A stretch of 64,000 nucleotides of DNA from Auanema rhodensis. Its lineage: Eukaryota > Nematoda > Chromadorea > Rhabditida > Rhabditidae. The translations under genes were made by a program, and so were the position numbers. Below are positions 26,039 to 39,500 of this stretch, piece after piece (position 1 is the first letter of the stretch; each line of letters opens with the position of its first letter). Below the pieces are notes generated by a model. That model did not search any database. It worked only from the letters and a program-made list of their open reading frames with translations, and was not told the origin of the DNA. The DNA lies in NCBI GenBank assembly GCA_964057225.1, contig OZ059896.1:3782001-3846000 (forward strand), read 5' to 3'.

Positions 26039-28142
26039 GCGTTTCTCAATGTAGTATAGTGCATTCGATGCGGATTTTTAAGCTGCGTCGATCTGTACTA
26101 TCAGATTTGCGCTAGCTTGAAAATGCACCGAGATATCAACTGATATAAGTTCACACCTATATCCTCGATTTTCACCCTGAAGAATTAATTTTTTCGTTGA
26201 ATAACATTGTCCATCGTTTTTGCCTTGAAAAAAGGAATCTAAAAACATCTACTTTTCGCTAAATTATTTTGAAATTTCGAAAAAATTTTCGTCAAAATGT
26301 TTTTGGAAGCAATTTTGAGTGTACATGGAAACTCAACATACACTAATGCATCATTTTTCAAACGATCATAACTTATTTTTGTATTAAGCGTTTCTCAATG
26401 TAGTATAGTGCATTCGATGCGGATTTTTAAGCTGCGTCGATCTGTACTATCAGATTTGCGCTAGCTTGAAAATGCACCGAGATATCAACTGATATAAGTT
26501 CACACTTATATCCTCGATTTTCACCCTGAAGAATTAATTTTTTCGTTGAATAACATTGTCCATCGTTTTTGCCTCGAAAAAAGGAATCTAAAAACATCTA
26601 CTTTTCGCTAAATTATTTTGAAATTTTTCGAAAAAATTTTTGTCAAAATGTTTTTGGAAGCAATTTTGAGTGTACATGGAAACTCAACATACACTAATGC
26701 ATCATTTTTCAAACGATCATAACTTATTTTTGTATTAAGCGTTTCTCAATGTAGTATAGTGCATTCGATGCGGATTTTTAAGCTGCGTCGATCTGTACTA
26801 TCAGATTTGCGCTAGCTTGAAAATGCACCGAGATATGAACTGATATAAGTTCACACTTATATCCTCGATTTTCACCCTGAAGAATTAATTTTTTCGTTGA
26901 ATTACATTGTCCATCGTTTTTGCCTTGAAAAAAGGAATCTAAAAACATCTACTTTTCGCTAAATTATTTTGAAATTTTTCGAAAAAATTTTTGTCAAAAT
27001 GTTTTTGGAAGCAATTTTGAGTGTACATGGAAACTCAACATACACTAATGCATCATTTTTCAAACGATCATAACTAATTTTTGTATTAAGCGTTTCTCAA
27101 TGTAGTATAGTGCATTCGATGCGGATTTTTAAGCTGCGTCGATCTGTACTATCAGATTCGCGCTAGCTTGAAAATGCACCGAGATATCAACTGATATAAG
27201 TTCACACTTATATCCTCGATTTTCACCCTGAAGAATTAATTTTTTCGTTGAATAACATTGTCCATCGTTTTTGCCTCGAAAAAAGGAATCTAAAAACATC
27301 TACTTTTCGCTAAATTATTTTGAAATTTTTCGAAAAAATTTTTGTCAAAATGTTTTTGGAAGCAATTTTGAGTGTACATGGAAACTCAACATACACTATT
27401 GCATCATTTTTCAAACGATCATAACTAATTTTTGTATTAAGCTTTTCTTAATGTAGTATAGTGCATTCGATGCGGATTTTTAAGCTGCGTCGATCTGTAC
27501 TATCAGATTTGCGCTAGCTTGAAAATGCACCGAGATATGAACTGATATAAGTTCACACTTATATCCTCGATTTTCACCCTGAAGAATTAATTTTTTCGTT
27601 GAATTACATTGTCCATCGTTTTTGCCTTGAAAAAAGGAATCTAAAAACATCTACTTTTCGCTAAATTATTTTGAAATTTTTCGAAAAAATTTTTGTCAAA
27701 ATGTTTTTGGAAGCAATTTTGAGTGTACATGGAAACTCAACATACACTAATGCATCATTTTTCAAACGATCATAACTAATTTTTGTATTAAGCGTTTCTC
27801 AATGTAGTATAGTGCATTCGATGCGGATTTTTAAGCTGCGTCGATCTGTACTATCAGATTTGCGCTAGCTTGAAAATGCACCGAGATATCAACTGATATA
27901 AGTTCACACCTATATCCTCGATTTTCACCCTGAAGAATTAATTTTTTCGTTGAATAACATTGTCCATCGTTTTTGCCTTGAAAAAAGGAATCTAAAAACA
28001 TCTACTTTTTGCTAAATTATTTTGAAATTTTTCGAAAAAATTTTTGTCAAAATGTTTTTGGAAGCAATTTTGAGTGTACATGGAAACTCAACATACACTA
28101 ATGCATCATTTTTCAAACGATCATAACTTATTTTTGTATTAA

Positions 28143-30950
28143 GCGTTTCTCAATGTAGTATAGTGCATTCGATGCGGATTTTTAAGCTGCGTCGATCTGT
28201 ACTATCAGATTTGCGCTAGCTTGAAAATGCACCGAGATATCAACTGATATAAGTTCACACTTATATCCTCGATTTTCACCCTGAAGAATTAATTTTTTCG
28301 TTGAATAACATTGTCCATCGTTTTTGCCTCGAAAAAAGGAATCTAAAAACATCTACTTTTCGCTAAATTATTTTGAAATTTTTCGAAAAAATTTTTGTCA
28401 AAATGTTTTTGGAAGCAATTTTGAGTGTACATGGAAACTCAACATACACTAATGCATCATTTTTCAAACGATCATAACTTATTTTTGTATTAAGCGTTTC
28501 TCAATGTAGTATAGTGCATTCGATGCGGATTTTTAAGCTGCGTCGATCTGTACTATCAGATTTGCGCTAGCTTGAAAATGCACCGAGATATCAACTGATA
28601 TAAGTTCACACTTATATCCTCGATTTTCACCCTGAAGAATTAATTTTTTCGTTGAATAACATTGTCCATCGTTTTTGCCTCAAAAAAAGGAATCTAAAAA
28701 CATCTACTTTTCGCTAAATTATTTTGAAATTTTTCGAAAAAATTTTTGTCAAAATGTTTTTGGAAGCAATTTTGAGTGTACATGGAAACTCAACATACAC
28801 TATTGCATCATTTTTCAAACGATCATAACTAATTTTTGTATTAAGCTTTTCTTAATGTAGTATAGTGCATTCGATGCGGATTTTTAAGCTGCGTCGATCT
28901 GTACTATCAGATTTGCGCTAGCTTGAAAATGCACCGAGATATGAACTGATATAAGTTCACACTTATATCCTCGATTTTCACCCTGAAGAATTAATTTTTT
29001 CGTTGAATTACATTGTCCATCGTTTTTGCCTTGAAAAAAGGAATCTAAAAACATCTACTTTTCGCTAAATTATTTTGAAATTTTTCGAAAAAATTTTTGT
29101 CAAAATGTTTTTGGAAGCAATTTTGAGTGTACATGGAAACTCAACATACACTAATGCATCATTTTTCAAACGATCATAACTAATTTTTGTATTAAGCGTT
29201 TCTCAATGTAGTATAGTGCATTCGATGCGGATTTTTAAGCTGCGTCGATCTGTACTATCAGATTTGCGCTAGCTTGAAAATGCACCGAGATATCAACTGA
29301 TATAAGTTCACACCTATATCCTCGATTTTCACCCTGAAGAATTAATTTTTTCGTTGAATAACATTGTCCTTCGTTTTTGCCTTGAAAAAAGGAATCTAAA
29401 AACATCTACTTTTTGCTAAATTATTTTGAAATTTTTCGAAAAAATTTTTGTCAAAATGTTTTTGGAAGCAATTTTGAGTGTACATGGAAACTCAACATAC
29501 ACTAATGCATCATTTTTCAAACGATCATAACTTATTTTTGTATTAAGCGTTTCTCAATGTAGTATAGTGCATTCGATGCGGATTTTTAAGCTGCGTCGAT
29601 CTGTACTATCAGATTTGCGCTAGCTTGAAAATGCACCGAGATATCAACTGATATAAGTTCACACTTATATCCTCGATTTTCACCCTGAAGAATTAATTTT
29701 TTCGTTGAATAACATTGTCCATCGTTTTTGCCTCAAAAAAAGGAATCTAAAAACATCTACTTTTCGCTAAATTATTTTGAAATTTTTCGAAAAAATTTTT
29801 GTCAAAATGTTTTTGGAAGCAATTTTGAGTGTACATGGAAACTCAACATACACTATTGCATCATTTTTCAAACGATCATAACTAATTTTTGTATTAAGCT
29901 TTTCTTAATGTAGTATAGTGCATTCGATGCGGATTTTTAAGCTGCGTCGATCTGTACTATCAGATTTGCGCTAGCTTGAAAATGCACCGAGATATGAACT
30001 GATATAAGTTCACACTTATATCCTCGATTTTCACCCTGAAGAATTAATTTTTTCGTTGAATTACATTGTCCATCGTTTTTGCCTTGAAAAAAGGAATCTA
30101 AAAACATCTACTTTTCGCTAAATTATTTTGAAATTTTTCGAAAAAATTTTTGTCAAAATGTTTTTGGAAGCAATTTTGAGTGTACATGGAAACTCAACAT
30201 ACACTAATGCATCATTTTTCAAACGATCATAACTTATTTTTGTATTAAGCGTTTCTCAATGTAGTATAGTGCATTCGATGCGGATTTTTAAGCTGCGTCG
30301 ATCTGTACTATCAGATTTGCGCTAGCTTGAAAATGCACCGAGATATGAACTGATATAAGTTCACACTTATATCCTCGATTTTCACCCTGAAGAATTAATT
30401 TTTTCGTTGAATTACATTGTCCATCGTTTTTGCCTTGAAAAAAGGAATCTAAAAACATCTACTTTTCGCTAAATTATTTTGAAATTTTTCGAAAAAATTT
30501 TTGTCAAAATGTTTTTGGAAGCAATTTTGAGTGTACATGGAAACTCAACATACACTAATGCATCATTTTTCAAACGATCATAACTAATTTTTGTATTAAG
30601 CGTTTCTCAATGTAGTATAGTGCATTCGATGCGGATTTTTAAGCTGCGTCGATCTGTACTATCAGATTTGCGCTAGCTTGAAAATGCACCGAGATATCAA
30701 CTGATATAAGTTCACACCTATATCCTCGATTTTCACCCTGAAGAATTAATTTTTTCGTTGAATAACATTGTCCTTCGTTTTTGCCTTGAAAAAAGGAATC
30801 TAAAAACATCTACTTTTTGCTAAATTATTTTGAAATTTTTCGAAAAAATTTTTGTCAAAATGTTTTTGGAAGCAATTTTGAGTGTACATGGAAACTCAAC
30901 ATACACTAATGCATCATTTTTCAAACGATCATAACTAATTTTTGTATTAA
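28143..30950 (+). repeat. Eight-unit block in array 2, copy A of a 12-unit (4212-bp) higher-order repeat
   Basis: Units 17-24 of the array correspond in order to units 29-36 at 32355-35162, 4212 bp (12 x 351) downstream. Shared markers are GTCCTTCG at two units of each block, CCTCAAAAAAAGG, and the CACTATTGCATC plus GCTTTTCTTAATG pair. The CACTATTGCATC variant removes a stop codon, giving 61-codon frames at 27271, 28675 and 29728 and, 4212 bp later, at 31483, 32887 and 33940. Confidence 0.8.
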
Positions 30951-32354
30951 GCGTTTCTCAATGTAGTATAGTGCATTCGATGCGGATTTTTAAGCTGCGT
31001 CGATCTGTACTATCAGATTTGCGCTAGCTTGAAAATGCACCGAGATATCAACTGATATAAGTTCACACTTATATCCTCGATTTTCACCCTGAAGAATTAA
31101 TTTTTTCGTTGAATAACATTGTCCATCGTTTTTGCCTCGAAAAAAGGAATCTAAAAACATCTACTTTCCGCTAAATTATTTTGAAATTTTTCGAAAAAAT
31201 TTTTGTCAAAATGTTTTTGGAAGCAATTTTGAGTGTACATGGAAACTCAACATACACTAATGCATCATTTTTCAAACGATCATAACTTATTTTTGTATTA
31301 AGCGTTTCTCAATGTAGTATAGTGCATTCGATGCGGATTTTTAAGCTGCGTCGATCTGTACTATCAGATTTGCGCTAGCTTGAAAATGCACCGAGATATC
31401 AACTGATATAAGTTCACACTTATATCCTCGATTTTCACCCTGAAGAATTAATTTTTTCGTTGAATAACATTGTCCATCGTTTTTGCCTCAAAAAAAGGAA
31501 TCTAAAAACATCTACTTTTCGCTAAATTATTTTGAAATTTTTCGAAAAAATTTTTGTCAAAATGTTTTTGGAAGCAATTTTGAGTGTACATGGAAACTCA
31601 ACATACACTATTGCATCATTTTTCAAACGATCATAACTAATTTTTGTATTAAGCTTTTCTTAATGTAGTATAGTGCATTCGATGCGGATTTTTAAGCTGC
31701 GTCGATCTGTACTATCAGATTTGCGCTAGCTTGAAAATGCACCGAGATATGAACTGATATAAGTTCACACTTATATCCTCGATTTTCACCCTGAAGAATT
31801 AATTTTTTCGTTGAATTACATTGTCCATCGTTTTTGCCTTGAAAAAAGGAATCTAAAAACATCTACTTTTCGCTAAATTATTTTGAAATTTTTCGAAAAA
31901 ATTTTTGTCAAAATGTTTTTGGAAGCAATTTTGAGTGTACATGGAAACTCAACATACACTAATGCATCATTTTTCAAACGATCATAACTAATTTTTGTAT
32001 TAAGCGTTTCTCAATGTAGTATAGTGCATTCGATGCGGATTTTTAAGCTGCGTCGATCTGTACTATCAGATTTGCGCTAGCTTGAAAATGCACCGAGATA
32101 TCAACTGATATAAGTTCACACTTATATCCTCGATTTTCACCCTGAAGAATTAATTTTTTCGTTGAATAACATTGTCCATCGTTTTTGCCTCGAAAAAAGG
32201 AATCTAAAAACATCTACTTTTCGCTAAATTATTTTGAAATTTTTCGAAAAAATTTTTGTCAAAATGTTTTTGGAAGCAATTTTGAGTGTACATGGAAACT
32301 CAACATACACTAATGCATCATTTTTCAAACGATCATAACTTATTTTTGTATTAA

Positions 32355-35162
32355 GCGTTTCTCAATGTAGTATAGTGCATTCGATGCGGATTTTTAAGCT
32401 GCGTCGATCTGTACTATCAGATTTGCGCTAGCTTGAAAATGCACCGAGATATCAACTGATATAAGTTCACACTTATATCCTCGATTTTCACCCTGAAGAA
32501 TTAATTTTTTCGTTGAATAACATTGTCCATCGTTTTTGCCTCGAAAAAAGGAATCTAAAAACATCTACTTTTCGCTAAATTATTTTGAAATTTTTCGAAA
32601 AAATTTTTGTCAAAATGTTTTTGGAAGCAATTTTGAGTGTACATGGAAACTCAACATACACTAATGCATCATTTTTCAAACGATCATAACTTATTTTTGT
32701 ATTAAGCGTTTCTCAATGTAGTATAGTGCATTCGATGCGGATTTTTAAGCTGCGTCGATCTGTACTATCAGATTTGCGCTAGCTTGAAAATGCACCGAGA
32801 TATCAACTGATATAAGTTCACACTTATATCCTCGATTTTCACCCTGAAGAATTAATTTTTTCGTTGAATAACATTGTCCATCGTTTTTGCCTCAAAAAAA
32901 GGAATCTAAAAACATCTACTTTTCGCTAAATTATTTTGAAATTTTTCGAAAAAATTTTTGTCAAAATGTTTTTGGAAGCAATTTTGAGTGTACATGGAAA
33001 CTCAACATACACTATTGCATCATTTTTCAAACGATCATAACTAATTTTTGTATTAAGCTTTTCTTAATGTAGTATAGTGCATTCGATGCGGATTTTTAAG
33101 CTGCGTCGATCTGTACTATCAGATTTGCGCTAGCTTGAAAATGCACCGAGATATGAACTGATATAAGTTCACACTTATATCCTCGATTTTCACCCTGAAG
33201 AATTAATTTTTTCGTTGAATTACATTGTCCATCGTTTTTGCCTTGAAAAAAGGAATCTAAAAACATCTACTTTTCGCTAAATTATTTTGAAATTTTTCGA
33301 AAAAATTTTTGTCAAAATGTTTTTGGAAGCAATTTTGAGTGTACATGGAAACTCAACATACACTAATGCATCATTTTTCAAACGATCATAACTAATTTTT
33401 GTATTAAGCGTTTCTCAATGTAGTATAGTGCATTCGATGCGGATTTTTAAGCTGCGTCGATCTGTACTATCAGATTTGCGCTAGCTTGAAAATGCACCGA
33501 GATATCAACTGATATAAGTTCACACCTATATCCTCGATTTTCACCCTGAAGAATTAATTTTTTCGTTGAATAACATTGTCCTTCGTTTTTGCCTTGAAAA
33601 AAGGAATCTAAAAACATCTACTTTTTGCTAAATTATTTTGAAATTTTTCGAAAAAATTTTTGTCAAAATGTTTTTGGAAGCAATTTTGAGTGTACATGGA
33701 AACTCAACATACACTAATGCATCATTTTTCAAACGATCATAACTTATTTTTGTATTAAGCGTTTCTCAATGTAGTATAGTGCATTCGATGCGGATTTTTA
33801 AGCTGCGTCGATCTGTACTATCAGATTTGCGCTAGCTTGAAAATGCACCGAGATATCAACTGATATAAGTTCACACTTATATCCTCGATTTTCACCCTGA
33901 AGAATTAATTTTTTCGTTGAATAACATTGTCCATCGTTTTTGCCTCAAAAAAAGGAATCTAAAAACATCTACTTTTCGCTAAATTATTTTGAAATTTTTC
34001 GAAAAAATTTTTGTCAAAATGTTTTTGGAAGCAATTTTGAGTGTACATGGAAACTCAACATACACTATTGCATCATTTTTCAAACGATCATAACTAATTT
34101 TTGTATTAAGCTTTTCTTAATGTAGTATAGTGCATTCGATGCGGATTTTTAAGCTGCGTCGATCTGTACTATCAGATTTGCGCTAGCTTGAAAATGCACC
34201 GAGATATGAACTGATATAAGTTCACACTTATATCCTCGATTTTCACCCTGAAGAATTAATTTTTTCGTTGAATTACATTGTCCATCGTTTTTGCCTTGAA
34301 AAAAGGAATCTAAAAACATCTACTTTTCGCTAAATTATTTTGAAATTTTTCGAAAAAATTTTTGTCAAAATGTTTTTGGAAGCAATTTTGAGTGTACATG
34401 GAAACTCAACATACACTAATGCATCATTTTTCAAACGATCATAACTTATTTTTGTATTAAGCGTTTCTCAATGTAGTATAGTGCATTCGATGCGGATTTT
34501 TAAGCTGCGTCGATCTGTACTATCAGATTTGCGCTAGCTTGAAAATGCACCGAGATATGAACTGATATAAGTTCACACTTATATCCTCGATTTTCACCCT
34601 GAAGAATTAATTTTTTCGTTGAATTACATTGTCCATCGTTTTTGCCTTGAAAAAAGGAATCTAAAAACATCTACTTTTCGCTAAATTATTTTGAAATTTT
34701 TCGAAAAAATTTTTGTCAAAATGTTTTTGGAAGCAATTTTGAGTGTACATGGAAACTCAACATACACTAATGCATCATTTTTCAAACGATCATAACTAAT
34801 TTTTGTATTAAGCGTTTCTCAATGTAGTATAGTGCATTCGATGCGGATTTTTAAGCTGCGTCGATCTGTACTATCAGATTTGCGCTAGCTTGAAAATGCA
34901 CCGAGATATCAACTGATATAAGTTCACACCTATATCCTCGATTTTCACCCTGAAGAATTAATTTTTTCGTTGAATAACATTGTCCTTCGTTTTTGCCTTG
35001 AAAAAAGGAATCTAAAAACATCTACTTTTTGCTAAATTATTTTGAAATTTTTCGAAAAAATTTTTGTCAAAATGTTTTTGGAAGCAATTTTGAGTGTACA
35101 TGGAAACTCAACATACACTAATGCATCATTTTTCAAACGATCATAACTAATTTTTGTATTAA
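32355..35162 (+). repeat. Eight-unit block in array 2, copy B
   Basis: Partner of 28143-30950. The match ends at 35163, where the next unit carries GAATTACATT, CTTGAAAAAAAG and CGCTATATT in place of the corresponding unit at 30951. Confidence 0.8.
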
Positions 35163-36215
35163 GCGTTTCTCAATGTAGTATAGTGCATTCGATGCGGATT
35201 TTTAAGCTGCGTCGATCTGTACTATCAGATTTGCGCTAGCTTGAAAATGCACCGAGATATCAACTGATATAAGTTCACACTTATATCCTCGATTTTCACC
35301 CTGAAGAATTAATTTTTTCGTTGAATTACATTGTCCATCGTTTTTGCCTTGAAAAAAAGAATCTAAAAACATCTACTTTTCGCTATATTATTTTGAAATT
35401 TTTCGAAAAAATTTTTGTCAAAATGTTTTTGGAAGCAATTTTGAGTGTACATGGAAACTCAACATACACTAATGCATCATTTTTCAAACGATCATAACTA
35501 ATTTTTGTATTAAGCGTTTCTCAATGTAGTATAGTGCATTCGATGCGGATTTTTAAGCTGCGTCGATCTGTACTATCAGATTTGCGCTAGCTTGAAAATG
35601 CACCGAGATATGAACTGATATAAGTTCACACTTATATCCTCGATTTTCACCCTGAAGAATTAATTTTTTCGTTGAATTACATTGTCCATCGTTTTTGCCT
35701 TGAAAAAAGGAATCTAAAAACATCTACTTTTCGCTAAATTATTTTGAAATTTTTCGAAAAAATTTTTGTCAAAATGTTTTTGGAAGCAATTTTGAGTGTA
35801 CATGGAAACTCAACATACACTAATGCATCATTTTTCAAACGATCATAACTAATTTTTGTATTAAGCGTTTCTCAATGTAGTATAGTGCATTCGATGCGGA
35901 TTTTTAAGCTGCGTCGATCTGTACTATCAGATTTGCGCTAGCTTGAAAATGCACCGAGATATCAACTGATATAAGTTCACACCTATATCCTCGATTTTCA
36001 CCCTGAAGAATTAATTTTTTCGTTGAATAACATTGTCCTTCGTTTTTGCCTTGAAAAAAGGAATCTAAAAACATCTACTTTTTGCTAAATTATTTTGAAA
36101 TTTTTCGAAAAAATTTTTGTCAAAATGTTTTTGGAAGCAATTTTGAGTGTACATGGAAACTCAACATACACTAATGCATCATTTTTCAAACGATCATAAC
36201 TAATTTTTGTATTAA

Positions 36216-36565
36216 GCGTTTCTCAATGTAGTATAGTGCATTCGATGCGGATTTTTAAGCTGCGTCGATCTGTACTATCAGATTTGCGCTAGCTTGAAAA
36301 TGCACCGAGATATCAACTGATATAAGTTCACACTTATATCCTCGATTTTCACCCTGAAGAATTAATTTTTTCGTTGAATTACATTGTCCATCGTTTTTGC
36401 CTTGAAAAAAAGAATCTAAAAACATCTACTTTTCGCTATATTATTTTGAAATTTTTCGAAAAAATTTTTGTCAAAATGTTTTTGGAAGCAATTTTGAGTG
36501 TACATGGAACCTAACATACACTAGTGCATCAGTTTTCAAACGATCATAACTTATTTTTATATTAA
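36216..36565 (+). repeat. Locally diverged 350-bp unit in array 2
   Basis: This unit is one base short and carries a cluster of changes near its end: GGAACCTAACATA where other units have GGAAACTCAACATA, then CTAGTGCATCAG and TTTTATATTAAG. Such a cluster is unusual in an otherwise homogeneous part of the array and marks an older unit or a local mutation tract. Confidence 0.8.
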
Positions 36566-39500
36566 GCGTTTCTCAATGTAGTATAGTGCATTCGATGCGG
36601 ATTTTTAAGCTGCGTCGATCTGTACTATCAGATTTGCGCTAGCTTGAAAATGCACCGAGATATGAACTGATATAAGTTCACACTTATATCCTCGATTTTC
36701 ACCCTGAAGAATTAATTTTTTCGTTGAATAACATTGTCCATCGTTTTTGCCTCGAAAAAAGGAATCTAAAAACATCTACTTTTCGCTAAATTATTTTGAA
36801 ATTTTTCGAAAAAATTTTTGTCAAAATGTTTTTGGAAGCAATTTTGAGTGTACATGGAAACTCAACATACACTATTGCATCATTTTTCAAACGATCATAA
36901 CTTATTTTTGTATTAAGCGTTTCTCAATGTAGTATAGTGCATTCGATGCGGATTTTTAAGCTGCGTCGATCTGTACTATCAGATTTGCGCTAGCTTGAAA
37001 ATGCACCGAGATATGAACTGATATAAGTTCACACTTATATCCTCGATTTTCACCCTGAAGAATTAATTTTTTCGTTGAATTACATTGTCCATCGTTTTTG
37101 CCTTGAAAAAAGGAATCTAAAAACATCTACTTTTCGCTAAATTATTTTGAAATTTTTCGAAAAAATTTTTGTCAAAATGTTTTTGGAAGCAATTTTGAGT
37201 GTACATGGAAACTCAACATACACTAATGCATCATTTTTCAAACGATCATAACTAATTTTTGTATTGAGCGTTTCTCAATGTAGTATAGTGCATTCGATGC
37301 GGATTTTTAAGCTGCGTCGATCTGTACTATCAGATTTGCGCTAGCTTGAAAATGCACCGAGATATGAACTGATATAAGTTCACACTTATATCCTCGATTT
37401 TCACCCTGAAGAATTAATTTTTTCGTTGAATTACATTGTCCATCGTTTTTGCCTTGAAAAAAGGAATCTAAAAACATCTACTTTTCGCTAAATTATTTTG
37501 AAATTTTTCGAAAAAATTTTTGTCAAAATGTTTTTGGAAGCAATTTTGAGTGTACATGGAAACTCAACATACACTATTGCATCATTTTTCAAACGATCAT
37601 AACTAATTTTTGTATTAAGCTTTCCTCAATGTAGTATAGTGCATTCGATGCGGATTTTTAAGCTGCGTCGATCTGTACTATCAGATTTGCGCTAGCTTGA
37701 AAATGCACCGAGATATGAACTGATATAAGTTCACACTTATATCCTCGATTTTCACCCTGAAGAATTAATTTTTTCGTTGAATTACATTGTCCATCGTTTT
37801 TGCCTTGAAAAAAGGAATCTAAAAACATCTACTTTTCGCTAAATTATTTTGAAATTTTTCGAAAAAATTTTTGTCAAAATGTTTTTGGAAGCAATTTTGA
37901 GTGTACATGGAAACTCAACATACACTAATGCATCATTTTTCAAACGATCATAACTAATTTTTGTATTGAGCGTTTCTCAATGTAGTATAGTGCATTCGAT
38001 GCGGATTTTTAAGCTGCGTCGATCTGTACTATCAGATTTGCGCTAGCTTGAAAATGCACCGAGATATGAACTGATATAAGTTCACACTTATATCCTCGAT
38101 TTTCACCCTGAAGAATTAATTTTTTCGTTGAATTACATTGTCCATCGTTTTTGCCTTGAAAAAAGGAATCTAAAAACATCTACTTTTCGCTAAATTATTT
38201 TGAAATTTTTCGAAAAAATTTTTGTCAAAATGTTTTTGGAAGCAATTTTGAGTGTACATGGAAACTCAACATACACTATTGCATCATTTTTCAAACGATC
38301 ATAACTAATTTTTGTATTAAGCTTTCCTCAATGTAGTATAGTGCATTCGATGCGGATTTTTAAGCTGCGTCGATCTGTACTATCAGATTTGCGCTAGCTT
38401 GAAAATGCACCGAGATATGAACTGATATAAGTTCACACTTATATCCTCGATTTTCACCCTGAAGAATTAATTTTTTCGTTGAATTACATTGTCCATCGTT
38501 TTTGCCTTGAAAAAAGGAATCTAAAAACATCTACTTTTCGCTAAATTATTTTGAAATTTTTCGAAAAAATTTTTGTCAAAATGTTTTTGGAAGCAATTTT
38601 GAGTGTACATGGAAACTCAACATACACTAATGCATCATTTTTCAAACGATCATAACTTATTTTTGTATTAAGCGTTTCTCAATGTAGTATAGTGCATTCG
38701 ATGCGGATTTTTAAGCTGCGTCGATCTGTACTATCAGATTTGCGCTAGCTTGAAAATGCACCGAGATATCAACTGATATAAGTTCACACTTATATCCTCG
38801 ATTTTCACCCTGAAGAATTAATTTTTTCGTTGAATAACATTGTCCATCGTTTTTGCCTCGAAAAAAGGAATCTAAAAACATCTACTTTTCGCTAAATTAT
38901 TTTGAAATTTTTCGAAAAAATTTTTGTCAAAATGTTTTTGGAAGCAATTTTGAGTGTACATGGAAACTCAACATACACTAATGCATCATTTTTCAAACGA
39001 TCATAACTAATTTTTGTATTAAGCGTTTCTCAATGTAGTATGGTGCATTCGATGCGGATTTTTAAGCTGCGTCGATCTGTGTTATCAGATTTCCGCTAGC
39101 TTAAAAATGCACCGAGATATCAACTGATATAAGTTCACACCTATATCCTCGATTTTCACACTGAAGAATTAATTTTTTCGTTGAATAACATTGTCCATCG
39201 TTTTTGCCTTGAAAAAAGGAATCTAAAAACATCTACTTTTTGCTAAATTATTTTGAAATTTTTCGAAAAAATTTTTGTCAAAATGTTTTTGGAAGCAATT
39301 TTGAGTGTACATGGAAACTCAACATACACTAATGCATCATTTTTCAAACGATCATAACTAATTTTTGTATTAAGCGTTTCTCAATGTAGTATAGTGCATT
39401 CGATGCGGATTTTTAAGCTGCGTCGATCTGTACTATCAGATTTGCGCTAGCTTGAAAATGCACCGAGATATCAACTGATATAAGTTCACACCTATATCCT

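Noticed and set aside
27271-27456. 61-codon plus-strand frames in array 2 (also at 28675, 29728, 31483, 32887, 33940, 36747 and 44820) as a repeated small gene
   Set aside because: They begin at TTG and exist only in units where CACTAATGC became CACTATTGC, which removes a TAA. Most units have the stop. They are copied with the array and show no sign of protein selection.
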